Positions 29,194-37,940 of a DNA stretch of 64,000 nt are shown one piece after another. Below the pieces are notes generated by a model. That model had not been told where the DNA came from and made no database searches. It saw only the letters and a list, made by a program, of their open reading frames with translations. The stretch is taken from contig CALSNK010000003.1 in the NCBI GenBank assembly GCA_943787675.1, positions 1 through 64,000 of the forward strand, in the 5' to 3' direction. Numbering within the stretch: the stretch's first letter is position 1; every line of letters starts with the position of its first letter. The translations under genes were made by a program, and so were the position numbers. Source of the DNA: an uncultured Pseudomonadales bacterium. Its GTDB lineage: Bacteria; Pseudomonadota; Gammaproteobacteria; Pseudomonadales; Porticoccaceae.

Positions 29194-30213
29194 CTAACCA
29201 GCAGCAATGGTACTGATGGGCCTGTAGTGGCACAAGTGAAACCTCAGTCTCAATCGGCTTAACGGCGTTTTTTTCTTTTTCTCGGGCAAATTATACAAAT
29301 CGGCCTCCCCTTCGGGACGATTTTTAAAGCGTCGGTGCACCCACAGATATTGCTCTGGCTGCAGCATAATCATGTCTTCAACAATCTTATTGATTCTGCG
29401 GGTATCGACAGCGTCATCTCCCACAGGAAAATCTTCAAGTGCGGGATAAACAGTAATCTTGTAACCCTGGGATCCGGGTAACCTCACATGGCTAAAGGGC
29501 ACGACAGCAGCCCCCGTTTTCTCGGCAAATCGCGCTGTCGCGTAAACAGTCGCAGCCTGAATACCAAAAAACGGAACGAACAGCCCCTGGCCAAGACCAT
29601 AGTCTTGATCTGGGCCATACCAGAGGGATCGGCCTTTCTTAAGGGCCTTCATGGTGCCGCGCACATCTCTGCGCTCGAATACCATGCCATCCCCCAGTCC
29701 CTGATTAAGTCGGCCACGGGCCTGTAAAAAATCATAGACAGGATTGCCATGAGCGCGATACATGCCGTCCATCTGAAACACCGAAGAAATCGCTGCAGTG
29801 CCTATTTCTAAGGTGGTGTAATGAATACCCAGCAACATAACGCCGCGACCTTTTGCTGCACTGAGATTCTCTAGCCCTTCAAACTGCAGTAGCTTGGAGA
29901 AACGCTTTTTAGACCACCACCAGGCAATCCCCACTTCCATAAAAGCGATGCCCGTACTAATGAAATTTGCTCTGAGCATGACTTCGTTCTGCTCAGGGGT
30001 CTGCTTTGGAAAGCACAGTTCAATATTGCGCTGGGCGATGGTTTTTCGGCGACTAGGAAAGCGATAGATAGCCAATCCAATTCCCTTACCCAACAGTAAT
30101 AGTAGTGGAAACGGCAACGCAGTGACGGCACGCCACAGCCCAAAAGCCAACCAGATTGGCCAGTGGCGCGGGTGCAATAGGTTGGTCTTAAACTGCGTAC
30201 CTTTAGAACTCAT
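29194..30213 (-). CDS. lpxL: Lipid A biosynthesis acyltransferase, LpxL/HtrB type
   Basis: LpxL-family enzymes add a secondary acyl chain to Kdo2-lipid IVA at the inner membrane. The 339-residue protein has an N-terminal membrane-anchoring helix (WLAFGLWRAVTALPFPLLLL), the catalytic HxxxxD/E motif as HYTTLE near residue 130, then MYRAHGNPVYDF, the YGPDQDYG block near residue 200 and VPFFGI. A C-terminal WVHRRFKNRPEGE closes the conserved part. It could be a paralogue using another acyl chain (LpxM/LpxP), which sequence reading alone cannot separate. It lies 9 bases after fabV on the same strand, so acyl supply and lipid A acylation may be co-expressed. Confidence 0.87.
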   Translation of the reverse strand: MSSKGTQFKTNLLHPRHWPIWLAFGLWRAVTALPFPLLLLLGKGIGLAIYRFPSRRKTIAQRNIELCFPKQTPEQNEVMLRANFISTGIAFMEVGIAWWWSKKRFSKLLQFEGLENLSAAKGRGVMLLGIHYTTLEIGTAAISSVFQMDGMYRAHGNPVYDFLQARGRLNQGLGDGMVFERRDVRGTMKALKKGRSLWYGPDQDYGLGQGLFVPFFGIQAATVYATARFAEKTGAAVVPFSHVRLPGSQGYKITVYPALEDFPVGDDAVDTRRINKIVEDMIMLQPEQYLWVHRRFKNRPEGEADLYNLPEKKKKTPLSRLRLRFHLCHYRPISTIAAG

Positions 30214-30222
30214 AGCAGGGCC

Positions 30223-31413
30223 TTAGATTAAATTGCCAATGGCGACATCTGGGTTCACCTCAGCCTGATAGTCGACGCCCTCGACTTCAAACCCGAACAA
30301 CTTTAAAAATTCCTGTTTGTAGCCCACAAAATCCGTGGTCTCATGAAGGTTTTCGGTACTGATATTGGCCCAGGCATTGGCAACCTTGGCCTGAATTTCT
30401 GGGCGCATCTCCAACTCATCAACACGCAGGCGGCCCTCTTCATCAGTGCGCGGGCTATCGCTGTACAAGCACTCACTGAACAAGCGATAGAGCTGTTCGA
30501 TACAGCCTTCGTGGCTACCGTCAAGCTTCATTTCTTTAAACAGCATGGCCAGATAGAGGGGCATAATAGGAATCGCTGAACTAGCCTGGGTGACTACGGC
30601 TTTGAGTACCGCGACTCGAGCGTCGCCACCGGTGGCAGCTAACTTGTCGCGAATGGCCAGCACCTTGGTATCCAGATCTTTCTTAGCCTGACCAATGGTG
30701 CCATCCCAGTACAGGTCCCAGGTGATCTTCTCACCTATATAGGTAAAGGCAGTCGTTTTAGCGCCGTCGGCTAATACACCAGCCTCGTCTAGAGCATCCA
30801 TCCACATCTGCCAGTCTTCGCCACCCATAACGGTCACTGTGTCAGAAATTTCCTGATCATTGGCCGCATCTAGGCTAAATTCTTGAATGGTTTCTTTGTC
30901 GGTATTAATGCCGCGCATGGTGACATTTTTGCCCACGGGCTTAAGTGTAGAGTTAAAGACCTCACCTGTTTTAGGGTGCTGTCGGCGCGGAGACGCAAGG
31001 CTATAGATAACCAGATCGACCTGACCTAAATCCGCTTTTATAGTATCGATGCAGCGCTGCTTTACATCATCGGAAAACGCATCGCCATTCAGGCTCTTGG
31101 CATACAGGCCATCCTGCTCGGCAAATTTGTGAAAGGCTGCACTGTTGTACCAGCCAGCGGTACCTGGCTTGGTCTCGGTACCTGGCTTCTCAAAGAACAC
31201 ACCCAGCGTTGAGGCACCGCCGCCAAAAGCTGCTGTGATACGGGCTGCCAAGCCATAGCCCGTAGACGAGCCAATGACTAACACGCGCTTAGGGGCGCTT
31301 TCTATCGGGCCCTGAGCTTTAATAAAATCTATTTGATTTTTGACATTGGCTTCGCAGCCAGTTGGGTGTGTAGTGATACACATAAAGCCGCGAACGCGGG
31401 GCTTAATTATCAT
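30223..31413 (-). CDS. fabV: Trans-2-enoyl-ACP/CoA reductase FabV
   Basis: FabV is the NADH-dependent enoyl-ACP reductase that completes the fatty-acid elongation cycle and is notable for triclosan resistance. The 396-residue protein begins [12 protein letters not shown], typical of the family. It then has the NADH-binding [12 protein letters not shown] near residue 50, the YSLASPRR block near 135 and the YX8K active site as [14 protein letters not shown] near residue 235. I chose the ATG at 31413 by family comparison; an earlier in-frame start at 31431 would add six residues. No fabI is present in the window. It precedes the lpxL-type gene. Confidence 0.95.
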   Translation of the reverse strand: MIIKPRVRGFMCITTHPTGCEANVKNQIDFIKAQGPIESAPKRVLVIGSSTGYGLAARITAAFGGGASTLGVFFEKPGTETKPGTAGWYNSAAFHKFAEQDGLYAKSLNGDAFSDDVKQRCIDTIKADLGQVDLVIYSLASPRRQHPKTGEVFNSTLKPVGKNVTMRGINTDKETIQEFSLDAANDQEISDTVTVMGGEDWQMWMDALDEAGVLADGAKTTAFTYIGEKITWDLYWDGTIGQAKKDLDTKVLAIRDKLAATGGDARVAVLKAVVTQASSAIPIMPLYLAMLFKEMKLDGSHEGCIEQLYRLFSECLYSDSPRTDEEGRLRVDELEMRPEIQAKVANAWANISTENLHETTDFVGYKQEFLKLFGFEVEGVDYQAEVNPDVAIGNLI

Positions 31414-31448
31414 GTCGCTGTCTCCATACATTGTGTTAGTGGCAGGTA

Positions 31449-31460
31449 CTGAAATTTCAG
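31449..31460. promoter_or_regulatory. Palindrome upstream of fabV
   Basis: CTGAAATTTCAG is a perfect 12-base palindrome lying 36 bases before the fabV ATG in the gap between fabV and the divergent acyltransferase gene. It could be an operator for either gene. I do not recognise it as the site of a known fatty-acid regulator, and a 12-base palindrome can arise by chance. Confidence 0.3.
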
Positions 31461-31574
31461 CGGCAATGATACAGCACTGGCCCTAATCTAGTAAGGTTTG
31501 TTCAGGACTTAAAACCACGCCGATGCTATGCTGTGGCACATAAAAAGAAGTCGTGTAATTTATTAGGCGTTTTA

Positions 31575-32663
31575 ATGACCCAGCCCAAAAACCTCCCCTA
31601 CCCCTTTATGCGGCCAGAGTTTCTGCAAGCATTAGAAAACAGCAAAAGTGCCTCTGAACAGTCTGGCTGGCAGCCCATTCATCTATCGCTTGTGGACGGT
31701 GATCAAACTGGGTTTATGCCCCTGTATCTCAAAGAGCACTCCATGGGTGAATATGTTTTCGATCACGCCTGGGCCAATGCCTACCATGAAAATGGTCTTG
31801 AATACTTCCCCAAACTTCTCACTGCTATTCCCTTTACACCCTCTACAGGCCCCAGAATACGCGGCATAGAATTACTCGAACAGAATCACTGCAATCAGCT
31901 TTTCGAAGAGGTGCTGAGCGTTGCCGATGAAACAGATGCCTCAAGCTGGCACCTGCTGTTCCCTCAGGCCCGGGAGTTAGAGCTGTTCAATGATCCCCGC
32001 CTATTACAGAGAAGCGGCGTGCAATACCATTGGCACAATCGTGATTTTCAGAGCTTTGATGATTTTCTTGGCACCATGAATTCCCGCAAACGCAAAATGG
32101 TGCGCAAAGAGCGCGCCGAAATTGTACGCCAGAATATCGACGTTGAGGTTTTGGTGGGTGCTGATATTAGCGAAGAGATTTGGGGCCTGTTTTATCAGCT
32201 TTATGAGCGTACCTACGCTAAACGCAATGGCACTAGAGGTTATTTAACTCGCGCATTTTTCACTGAAATAGCCGCGACCATGCCTGACCAAATTGCCATG
32301 GCTGTGGCCAGCCAAGAGGGCATTCCCATTGCCTGTGCACTGTACTTTTTCGATTCAGATACATTGTATGGACGCTACTGGGGAAGTGTCGCTGAGTTTT
32401 CCTACCTGCATTTTGAACTCTGCTATTACCTTGGTATTGAGTTTGCCATCGAGCGAGGATTACAGCGCTATGATGCCGGCGCTCAGGGAGAACACAAGCT
32501 TATGCGCGGCTTTGAACCGATTAAAACCCATTCATTACATTGGATAAGGCATCCAGAATTTAGAGATGCCATTGCGCGCTATTTAACCCAGGAAGAGCGA
32601 TCTATTGATAGCCATATGCAACAGGCGGAAGACCTGCTGCCCTTTAAGAAGGCTCAGGCCTAA
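31575..32663 (+). CDS. FemAB-like GNAT acyltransferase (COG3146 type)
   Basis: This roughly 362-residue protein has two GNAT-like halves, as in the FemAB-related family (PF04339-type). Recognisable blocks are MRPEFLQALENS near the start, GFMPLYLKEHSMGEYVFD with WANAYHENG, the FQSFDDFLGTMNSRKRKMVRKERAEI block in the middle, GRYWGSV near residue 275 and the closing AGAQGEHKLMRGFEP. The family is annotated as peptidoglycan-biosynthesis-like or N-acyltransferase, but a substrate is not established. I chose the ATG at 31575 with an upstream AGGCG; a GTG at 31533 is also in frame. It is divergent from fabV. Confidence 0.83.
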   Translation: MTQPKNLPYPFMRPEFLQALENSKSASEQSGWQPIHLSLVDGDQTGFMPLYLKEHSMGEYVFDHAWANAYHENGLEYFPKLLTAIPFTPSTGPRIRGIELLEQNHCNQLFEEVLSVADETDASSWHLLFPQARELELFNDPRLLQRSGVQYHWHNRDFQSFDDFLGTMNSRKRKMVRKERAEIVRQNIDVEVLVGADISEEIWGLFYQLYERTYAKRNGTRGYLTRAFFTEIAATMPDQIAMAVASQEGIPIACALYFFDSDTLYGRYWGSVAEFSYLHFELCYYLGIEFAIERGLQRYDAGAQGEHKLMRGFEPIKTHSLHWIRHPEFRDAIARYLTQEERSIDSHMQQAEDLLPFKKAQA

Positions 32664-32777
32664 CAAGATAAAGAGTAAGAGACTGAGTGAGATAAAGACA
32701 AAGTAAAAGCAAGTGCAGGTATAGAGAAGGAAAGCGTGACTTAGAGGGCCCGGCTAAAAAGACAGCACCCTGCTTAA

Positions 32778-33224
32778 CTACCACTCACCAATATTTTCCA
32801 TTGATGCCCAGGGCTCGAGCACTGGAAGCGCATCACCTTGCTGCAGCAATTCGATAGATATATTGTCTGGTGAGCGTATAAAGGCCATATGGCCATCACG
32901 TGGCGGACGGTTAATAGTCACGCCCGCTTGCATAAGCTGCTCACAGGTTTCATAGATATTATCGACGCGATAAGCCAGGTGACCAAAGTTGCGGCCGCCG
33001 GTATATTCTGCAGGATCCCAGTTATGGGTCAGCTCAATAACCGGAGCACTGTGCTTGTGGGCCGTATCAAGATCTGCAGCCGCGGCGAGAAAAACCAGCG
33101 TGAAACGCCCTCTTTCACTGTCCTTTCTGTACACCTCAGTTAACCCTAAACCCTCACAGTAAAACGCCAGTGATTGTTCAAGATCAGAAACACGAACCAT
33201 TGTGTGAAGAAATTGCAGACCCAT
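32778..33224 (-). CDS. Lactoylglutathione lyase-like VOC-family protein
   Basis: This 148-residue protein has the vicinal-oxygen-chelate fold of glyoxalase [24 protein letters not shown] at the N-terminus with the first metal His, [15 protein letters not shown] with Glu and His, [17 protein letters not shown] with the second His, and [16 protein letters not shown] with the final Glu. These match the four metal ligands of GloA, which converts the methylglyoxal-glutathione adduct to lactoylglutathione. It is slightly divergent from E. coli GloA and ends in an extra 15 residues, so a related substrate is possible. It stands alone beside aceF. Confidence 0.83.
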   Translation of the reverse strand: MGLQFLHTMVRVSDLEQSLAFYCEGLGLTEVYRKDSERGRFTLVFLAAAADLDTAHKHSAPVIELTHNWDPAEYTGGRNFGHLAYRVDNIYETCEQLMQAGVTINRPPRDGHMAFIRSPDNISIELLQQGDALPVLEPWASMENIGEW

Positions 33225-33263
33225 AATTTTTCTCTAATTAATAAACGTTACCAAGCGCCGAAA

Positions 33264-34952
33264 TTATAGCGCGAGATAACGTATATCGCTCAACAGTTTT
33301 ACCAAATGGGTCATAAAGCGACCCGCATCGCCACCATTAATTACCCTATGGTCGTAGGATAAACACAGGGGCAAGGTCAGTCGTGGGGCAAATTCACTGC
33401 CATTCCATACCGGTTTCATCTGAGATTTTGAAACCCCAAGAATACCTACCTCAGGGGCATTAACGATCGGGGTAAAACCCGTTCCGCCAATTGCGCCTAA
33501 GCTAGACAGCGTAAAACAACCACCCTGCATATCTGAAGGTTTGAGCTTTCCATCACGGGCTAGACCTGCCAGAGACATAATATCTTCAGAGATTTCCCAG
33601 ATGCCTTTTTCATTGGCATCTTTAATAACGGGAACCATCAGGCCGCGGGGCGTATCTACTGCCATGCCGACATTGATGTAATGCTTCTGAATAACATGCT
33701 CACCATCGCCAGCCAGTGAACGATTAAATTCAGGATTGGCATGCAATGAGGCAGCAATAGCTTTGATCAAGAAGGCCACGGGCGTCACGCGAATACCGCG
33801 CTTTTCGCCCTCGGCTTTAAGCGACTTACGGAAGTCTTCAAGTTCGGTAATGTCTGCATCATCAAACTGGGTAACATGGGGAACATTGAGCCAGTTACGC
33901 TGCATGTTGCTGCCAGTCAGCTTTTGAATCTTGGTCAGCTTGATAGATTCGATCTCACCAAACTGACTGAAGTCGACTGCAGGTACTTCGGGAATACCTG
34001 AACCGGTTGCCGCTGATGCAGGATTGTTTAGCGCATTCTTTACGAAGCTATCGACATCGTTCTTTTGGATACGGCCACGTGGGCCTGTACCTGAAACCTT
34101 TTCGAGGCTAACCCCAAGCTCTCTTGCTAGCATCCGCACCGAGGGACCTGCATATACGTCTGCTGATGCGCCGTCTTCTGTAGCGGCTGGGGCAGATATT
34201 GCAGTCGGGGCTTTGACTGGGGCCGGGGCTGCTGCTGGTGCTACTGACGGGCTTTTAGCCGCAGCCGCAACCGGTGCCGCTTCTACTGGAAAAGCGGTTA
34301 CTTCTCCCTCAGCATTCGACACCTGCAAAATAGCGACCTGACTGCCAGTGCGCAATTTGTCACCTTCGGCGGCGAGGATTTTAATGACTTTGCCTGAATG
34401 GGAGGAAGGCACATCCATGGTTGCTTTGTCTGACTCTAAGACAACTAAGGTATCGCCCTCTTCAACCTGATCACCAATGGCAATGGAAATTTCAATCAGA
34501 TCCACTTCATCGTCGCTGCCAATATCTGGGACAACGATTAATTGCTCAGACTCAACCGCTGGAGCTTTAGCGGCTGGTGCTTGTTCTGCTGGCTGAGGCT
34601 CTTTATTTGGCTGAAGCTCTTTATTTGACTGAGGCTCTTTATTTAGCTGAGGCTCTTCCTCTTCAACAGGTGTCTCTTCAACAGGTGCTTCTTCTTGCGC
34701 AGGCTGTTCAGCAGCACCAGTTTCAATCTCGGCAATGGCATCGCCCACCTTAACGGTTGCGCCGTCCGCCACCAGATACTTAACCAGGGAACCGGCAAAG
34801 GGGCTTGGCACATCCATGCTGGCCTTATCAGACTCTAGCACTATCAGGGAATCTTCCAGTCCTACGGCATCACCTGGCGTCAAATTCAACTCAATTACAT
34901 CGACGCTCTCTGCACCACCAAGATCCGGAACTGTTACGATTTCTACTGCCAC
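33264..34952 (-). CDS. aceF: Pyruvate dehydrogenase E2, dihydrolipoamide acetyltransferase
   Basis: E2 forms the core of the pyruvate dehydrogenase complex and passes the acetyl group to CoA. The 562-residue protein has two lipoyl domains, each with the lipoyl-Lys motif ESDKA (near residues 43 and 166). A Pro/Glu/Asn-rich linker follows the first, then the peripheral-subunit-binding domain (GPSVRMLARELGVSLEKVSGTGPRGRI, near 270), and the catalytic domain ends with SYDHRVINGGDAGRF (His and Asp). The start is a GTG at 34952 with an AAAAGGG site. The first linker carries an 18-bp in-frame repeat. It follows aceE; no lpd (E3) is adjacent. Confidence 0.95.
   Translation of the reverse strand: MAVEIVTVPDLGGAESVDVIELNLTPGDAVGLEDSLIVLESDKASMDVPSPFAGSLVKYLVADGATVKVGDAIAEIETGAAEQPAQEEAPVEETPVEEEEPQLNKEPQSNKELQPNKEPQPAEQAPAAKAPAVESEQLIVVPDIGSDDEVDLIEISIAIGDQVEEGDTLVVLESDKATMDVPSSHSGKVIKILAAEGDKLRTGSQVAILQVSNAEGEVTAFPVEAAPVAAAAKSPSVAPAAAPAPVKAPTAISAPAATEDGASADVYAGPSVRMLARELGVSLEKVSGTGPRGRIQKNDVDSFVKNALNNPASAATGSGIPEVPAVDFSQFGEIESIKLTKIQKLTGSNMQRNWLNVPHVTQFDDADITELEDFRKSLKAEGEKRGIRVTPVAFLIKAIAASLHANPEFNRSLAGDGEHVIQKHYINVGMAVDTPRGLMVPVIKDANEKGIWEISEDIMSLAGLARDGKLKPSDMQGGCFTLSSLGAIGGTGFTPIVNAPEVGILGVSKSQMKPVWNGSEFAPRLTLPLCLSYDHRVINGGDAGRFMTHLVKLLSDIRYLAL
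34593..34664. repeat. 18-bp in-frame tandem repeat inside aceF
   Basis: CTGAGGCTCTTTATTTGG-type units begin at 34593, 34611, 34629 and 34647, an exact 18-base period. On the coding strand each unit gives a six-residue motif resembling NKEPQ with one variable residue, in the linker after the first lipoyl domain. Because 18 is a multiple of three, copy number could change without breaking the frame. Confidence 0.8.
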
Positions 34953-35022
34953 TTTATTGCCCTTTTATAGTTACCTAAACGTTACCCTAAATACCACTTA
35001 ACAGTTGCTGCTATTTACCAAC

Positions 35023-37680
35023 TTACAGATAGAGAGGATTAGCTTTCTCTGGATCAATACCAAATGTCTCAATTGCCTTGGCAACCACTGACGACTTAAT
35101 AGCACCCTGATCTGCCAACGCTTTCAATGCAGAGACCGCAATAAAGTAACGGTCAACTTCAAAGAAATGACGCAGTGCCGCACGGCTATCACTGCGACCG
35201 AATCCATCGGTACCCAACACACTCATGGGGCTACTAATGTAGCTCCGCATCTGCTCGGCGTAGTTTTTCATATAGTCAGTGGCGATAACTACCGGCGCAC
35301 TGTTGTCGCCAAGTTGCTCTGCTATATAAGAGTTTTTAGCCTTCTTAGTGGGGTGCAATAGATTCCACCGATCGATTGCCTGACCTTCACGAACCAGTTC
35401 ATTAATACTGGTAAGACTCCAGATATCGGCGTCTACTGAATAGTCTTGCTTAAGAATTTTAGCGGCAGCAATTACTTCATTAAGAATAGTACCTGCACCC
35501 ATTAAGGTTACGTTCAGCGACTTGCCCGATGCTTTCTTAGCCACAGCAGGCAGTTTATACATGCCCTTAATAATGCCCTCTTCGACTCCTTTCGGCAGCT
35601 CAGGCTGAACATAGTTTTCGTTCATGGTGGTGAGGTAGTAGAAGCAGTTTTCTTTTTTCTCGAACATGCATCGAATGCCGTCTTGAATAATCACAGTCAG
35701 TTCGTAACTGTAAGCCGCGTCATAACTCTTACAGTTGGGAATGGTATTGGCCAGTATCAGGCTGTGTCCATCCTGGTGCTGCAAACCCTCACCGTTCAAG
35801 GTGGTTCTACCGGCAGTGGCACCAATCAAAAAGCCGCGCGCCTGACTGTCGCCAGAGGCCCAGGCCAGATCGCCAATACGTTGAAAGCCAAACATAGAAT
35901 AGAACACATAGAACGGAATCATTGGGCAGGCACTGGTGCTGTAGGCCGTTGCCAGTGCTAACCAGGCCGACATCGCGCCCGCTTCGTTAATGCCCTCTTC
36001 GAGAATAACGCCCTTTTTATCTTCTTTGTAATACATGATCTGCTGGTGATCATGGGGAACATATTGCTGGCCCACCGAGGTGTAGATCCCCAGCTGACGG
36101 AACATACCTTCCATCCCGAAGGTGCGGGCTTCGTCCGGCACAATGGGCACCACTGACTTACCAATATTTTTGTCTTTAATCAGCGTAGACAGCACTCGAA
36201 CAAAAGCCATGGTTGTTGAAATTTCACGCTCGCCGCTGCTTTCAAGCTGTTTTTTAAACGCACTTAAGGGCGGCACAACCATGGGCTCAAAGTGATGCTT
36301 GCGCGCGGGCAGTGGTCCACCCAGCGCCTCGCGACGTCTCTTCATATAGGTGAGTTCGGGGCTGTCTTCTGCCGGGCGATAATAGGGTACATCTTTTAAT
36401 TCATCGTCCGAGATAGGCAGACCAAAGCGATCTCGGAAGCCACGCAGGCTGTCCATATCAAGCTTTTTAACCGAATGAGTATCGTTAGCGGCCTGACCAT
36501 CTCCGAGCCCATAACCCTTAACCGTGTGAGCAAGAATTACCGTGGGCTTGCCCTTGCTGGCAACGGCTTCAGAATAGGCGGCATAAACCTTATAGGGATC
36601 GTGACCACCGCGGTTGAGAGCCATAATCTGGTCGTCGGTCATATCTTTTACCAACTCGAGCAACTCTGGGTACTTGCCAAAGAAATGCTCACGAGTATAG
36701 GCACCACCATTGTATTTGTAGTTTTGCAGCTCGCCATCGCAGACTTCATTCATGCGCTTGATGAGCATACCGCTCTTGTCTTTTTCTAACAGTGCGTCCC
36801 AGTGACGACCCCAGACCACTTTGATCACATTCCAACCAGCACCGCGGAAGACGCCTTCCAGCTCCTGCATGATTTTACCGTTACCACGCACAGGACCATC
36901 AAGGCGCTGCAGGTTACAGTTGATTACAAAAATAAGATTTTCTAGACCTTCGCGACCAGCCAGAGAGATTGCACCCAAGCTTTCCGGCTCATCACATTCG
37001 CCATCGCCCAAGAATGCCCAAACCTTTCTCTCACCGCGGGCAACCATGCCGCGCGCCGAAAGATAGCGCATGATGTGCGCCTGATAAATAGCCTGAATTG
37101 GGCCAAGGCCCATAGAGACGGTGGGAAACTGCCAGTAGTCCGGCATTAACCAGGGGTGCGGGTAAGACGATAGGCCAGTGCCATCGACCTCGCGGCGAAA
37201 TTTGTCCAGCTGCTCTTCGCTAAGACGGCCCTCAAGGAACGACCTTGCATACATACCAGGTGCACTGTGGCCCTGAAAGAACACCAGATCACCAAGATTG
37301 TCGCCCTCATTGCCGCGGAAGAAATAGTTAAAGCCAATGTCGTAGAGGGTTGCTGCAGAGGAGAAGCTGGCGATATGGCCGCCAATACCTTCACTCTGCT
37401 TATTTGCACGCATCACCATAGCCAGTGCATTCCAGCGCACCAATGAACGAATACGGCGCTCCATAAACAGATCGCCGGGCATGGCTTTTTCGCGGCTTAC
37501 GGGAATAGTATTGCGGAAGGGAGTGGTCACCGACTGGGGCAATTGCACACCGGTCTCTGCTGCATGCTCCTGTAACTGACTAAGAATATAGTTAGCCCTG
37601 TCGTCACCCTGAGCGCGACAGATTGAATCAAAGGCGTCTAGCCATTCTTGCGTTTCAGTGGGGTCTAAATCCTGCAACAT
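35023..37680 (-). CDS. aceE: Pyruvate dehydrogenase E1 component (homodimeric type)
   Basis: AceE decarboxylates pyruvate with thiamine diphosphate and acetylates the lipoyl groups of AceF. The 885-residue protein opens with DPTETQEWLDAFDSI. It has the GHIASFSSAATLYDIGFNYFF block near residue 120, the thiamine-diphosphate motif GDGECDEPES...NLIFVINCN near 230-265, VKGYGLG near 390 and the C-terminal LGTDGFGRSDSR. Length matches the gammaproteobacterial enzyme (about 887). I chose the ATG at 37680 by family comparison; a GTG at 37740 is in frame. It is the first gene of the aceE-aceF pair, with a palindrome-rich promoter region upstream. Confidence 0.96.
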   Translation of the reverse strand: MLQDLDPTETQEWLDAFDSICRAQGDDRANYILSQLQEHAAETGVQLPQSVTTPFRNTIPVSREKAMPGDLFMERRIRSLVRWNALAMVMRANKQSEGIGGHIASFSSAATLYDIGFNYFFRGNEGDNLGDLVFFQGHSAPGMYARSFLEGRLSEEQLDKFRREVDGTGLSSYPHPWLMPDYWQFPTVSMGLGPIQAIYQAHIMRYLSARGMVARGERKVWAFLGDGECDEPESLGAISLAGREGLENLIFVINCNLQRLDGPVRGNGKIMQELEGVFRGAGWNVIKVVWGRHWDALLEKDKSGMLIKRMNEVCDGELQNYKYNGGAYTREHFFGKYPELLELVKDMTDDQIMALNRGGHDPYKVYAAYSEAVASKGKPTVILAHTVKGYGLGDGQAANDTHSVKKLDMDSLRGFRDRFGLPISDDELKDVPYYRPAEDSPELTYMKRRREALGGPLPARKHHFEPMVVPPLSAFKKQLESSGEREISTTMAFVRVLSTLIKDKNIGKSVVPIVPDEARTFGMEGMFRQLGIYTSVGQQYVPHDHQQIMYYKEDKKGVILEEGINEAGAMSAWLALATAYSTSACPMIPFYVFYSMFGFQRIGDLAWASGDSQARGFLIGATAGRTTLNGEGLQHQDGHSLILANTIPNCKSYDAAYSYELTVIIQDGIRCMFEKKENCFYYLTTMNENYVQPELPKGVEEGIIKGMYKLPAVAKKASGKSLNVTLMGAGTILNEVIAAAKILKQDYSVDADIWSLTSINELVREGQAIDRWNLLHPTKKAKNSYIAEQLGDNSAPVVIATDYMKNYAEQMRSYISSPMSVLGTDGFGRSDSRAALRHFFEVDRYFIAVSALKALADQGAIKSSVVAKAIETFGIDPEKANPLYL

Positions 37681-37769
37681 GCGGCACCAATCTAAGTTAG
37701 TTAACTTTGAGGTTATTGCGGGCCAAAATAGGACCGCCACGCTATAACCCTTTCGAGGCGCAATTTTAA

Positions 37770-37841
37770 TGTAGCTAAGCTACAAAATCAACTTAATGAA
37801 TATTCATTATATAAAATATTATTATACAATCTACCTTACAA
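37770..37841 (-). promoter_or_regulatory. Candidate aceE promoter with two palindromic operators
   Basis: Reading leftward, TTGTAA (37836-37841), a 17-base spacer and TATTTT (37813-37818) form a plausible weak sigma-70 promoter. Just downstream lie TAATGAATATTCATTA at 37794-37809, a perfect 16-base palindrome, and TGTAGCTAAGCTACA at 37770-37784, a 7+1+7 perfect inverted repeat. Both would lie at or after the start of transcription, suiting a repressor. Neither resembles the E. coli PdhR site. The operator role is inference. Confidence 0.45.
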
Positions 37842-37940
37842 AAATACGCTAAGCCACTGTTTTTAAACAATTACGTTAAAATTAAAGCAAAACCCTAACA
37901 AGTTAGTTTAACTACAAGATATGCGGTTAAGGCTGAATAT

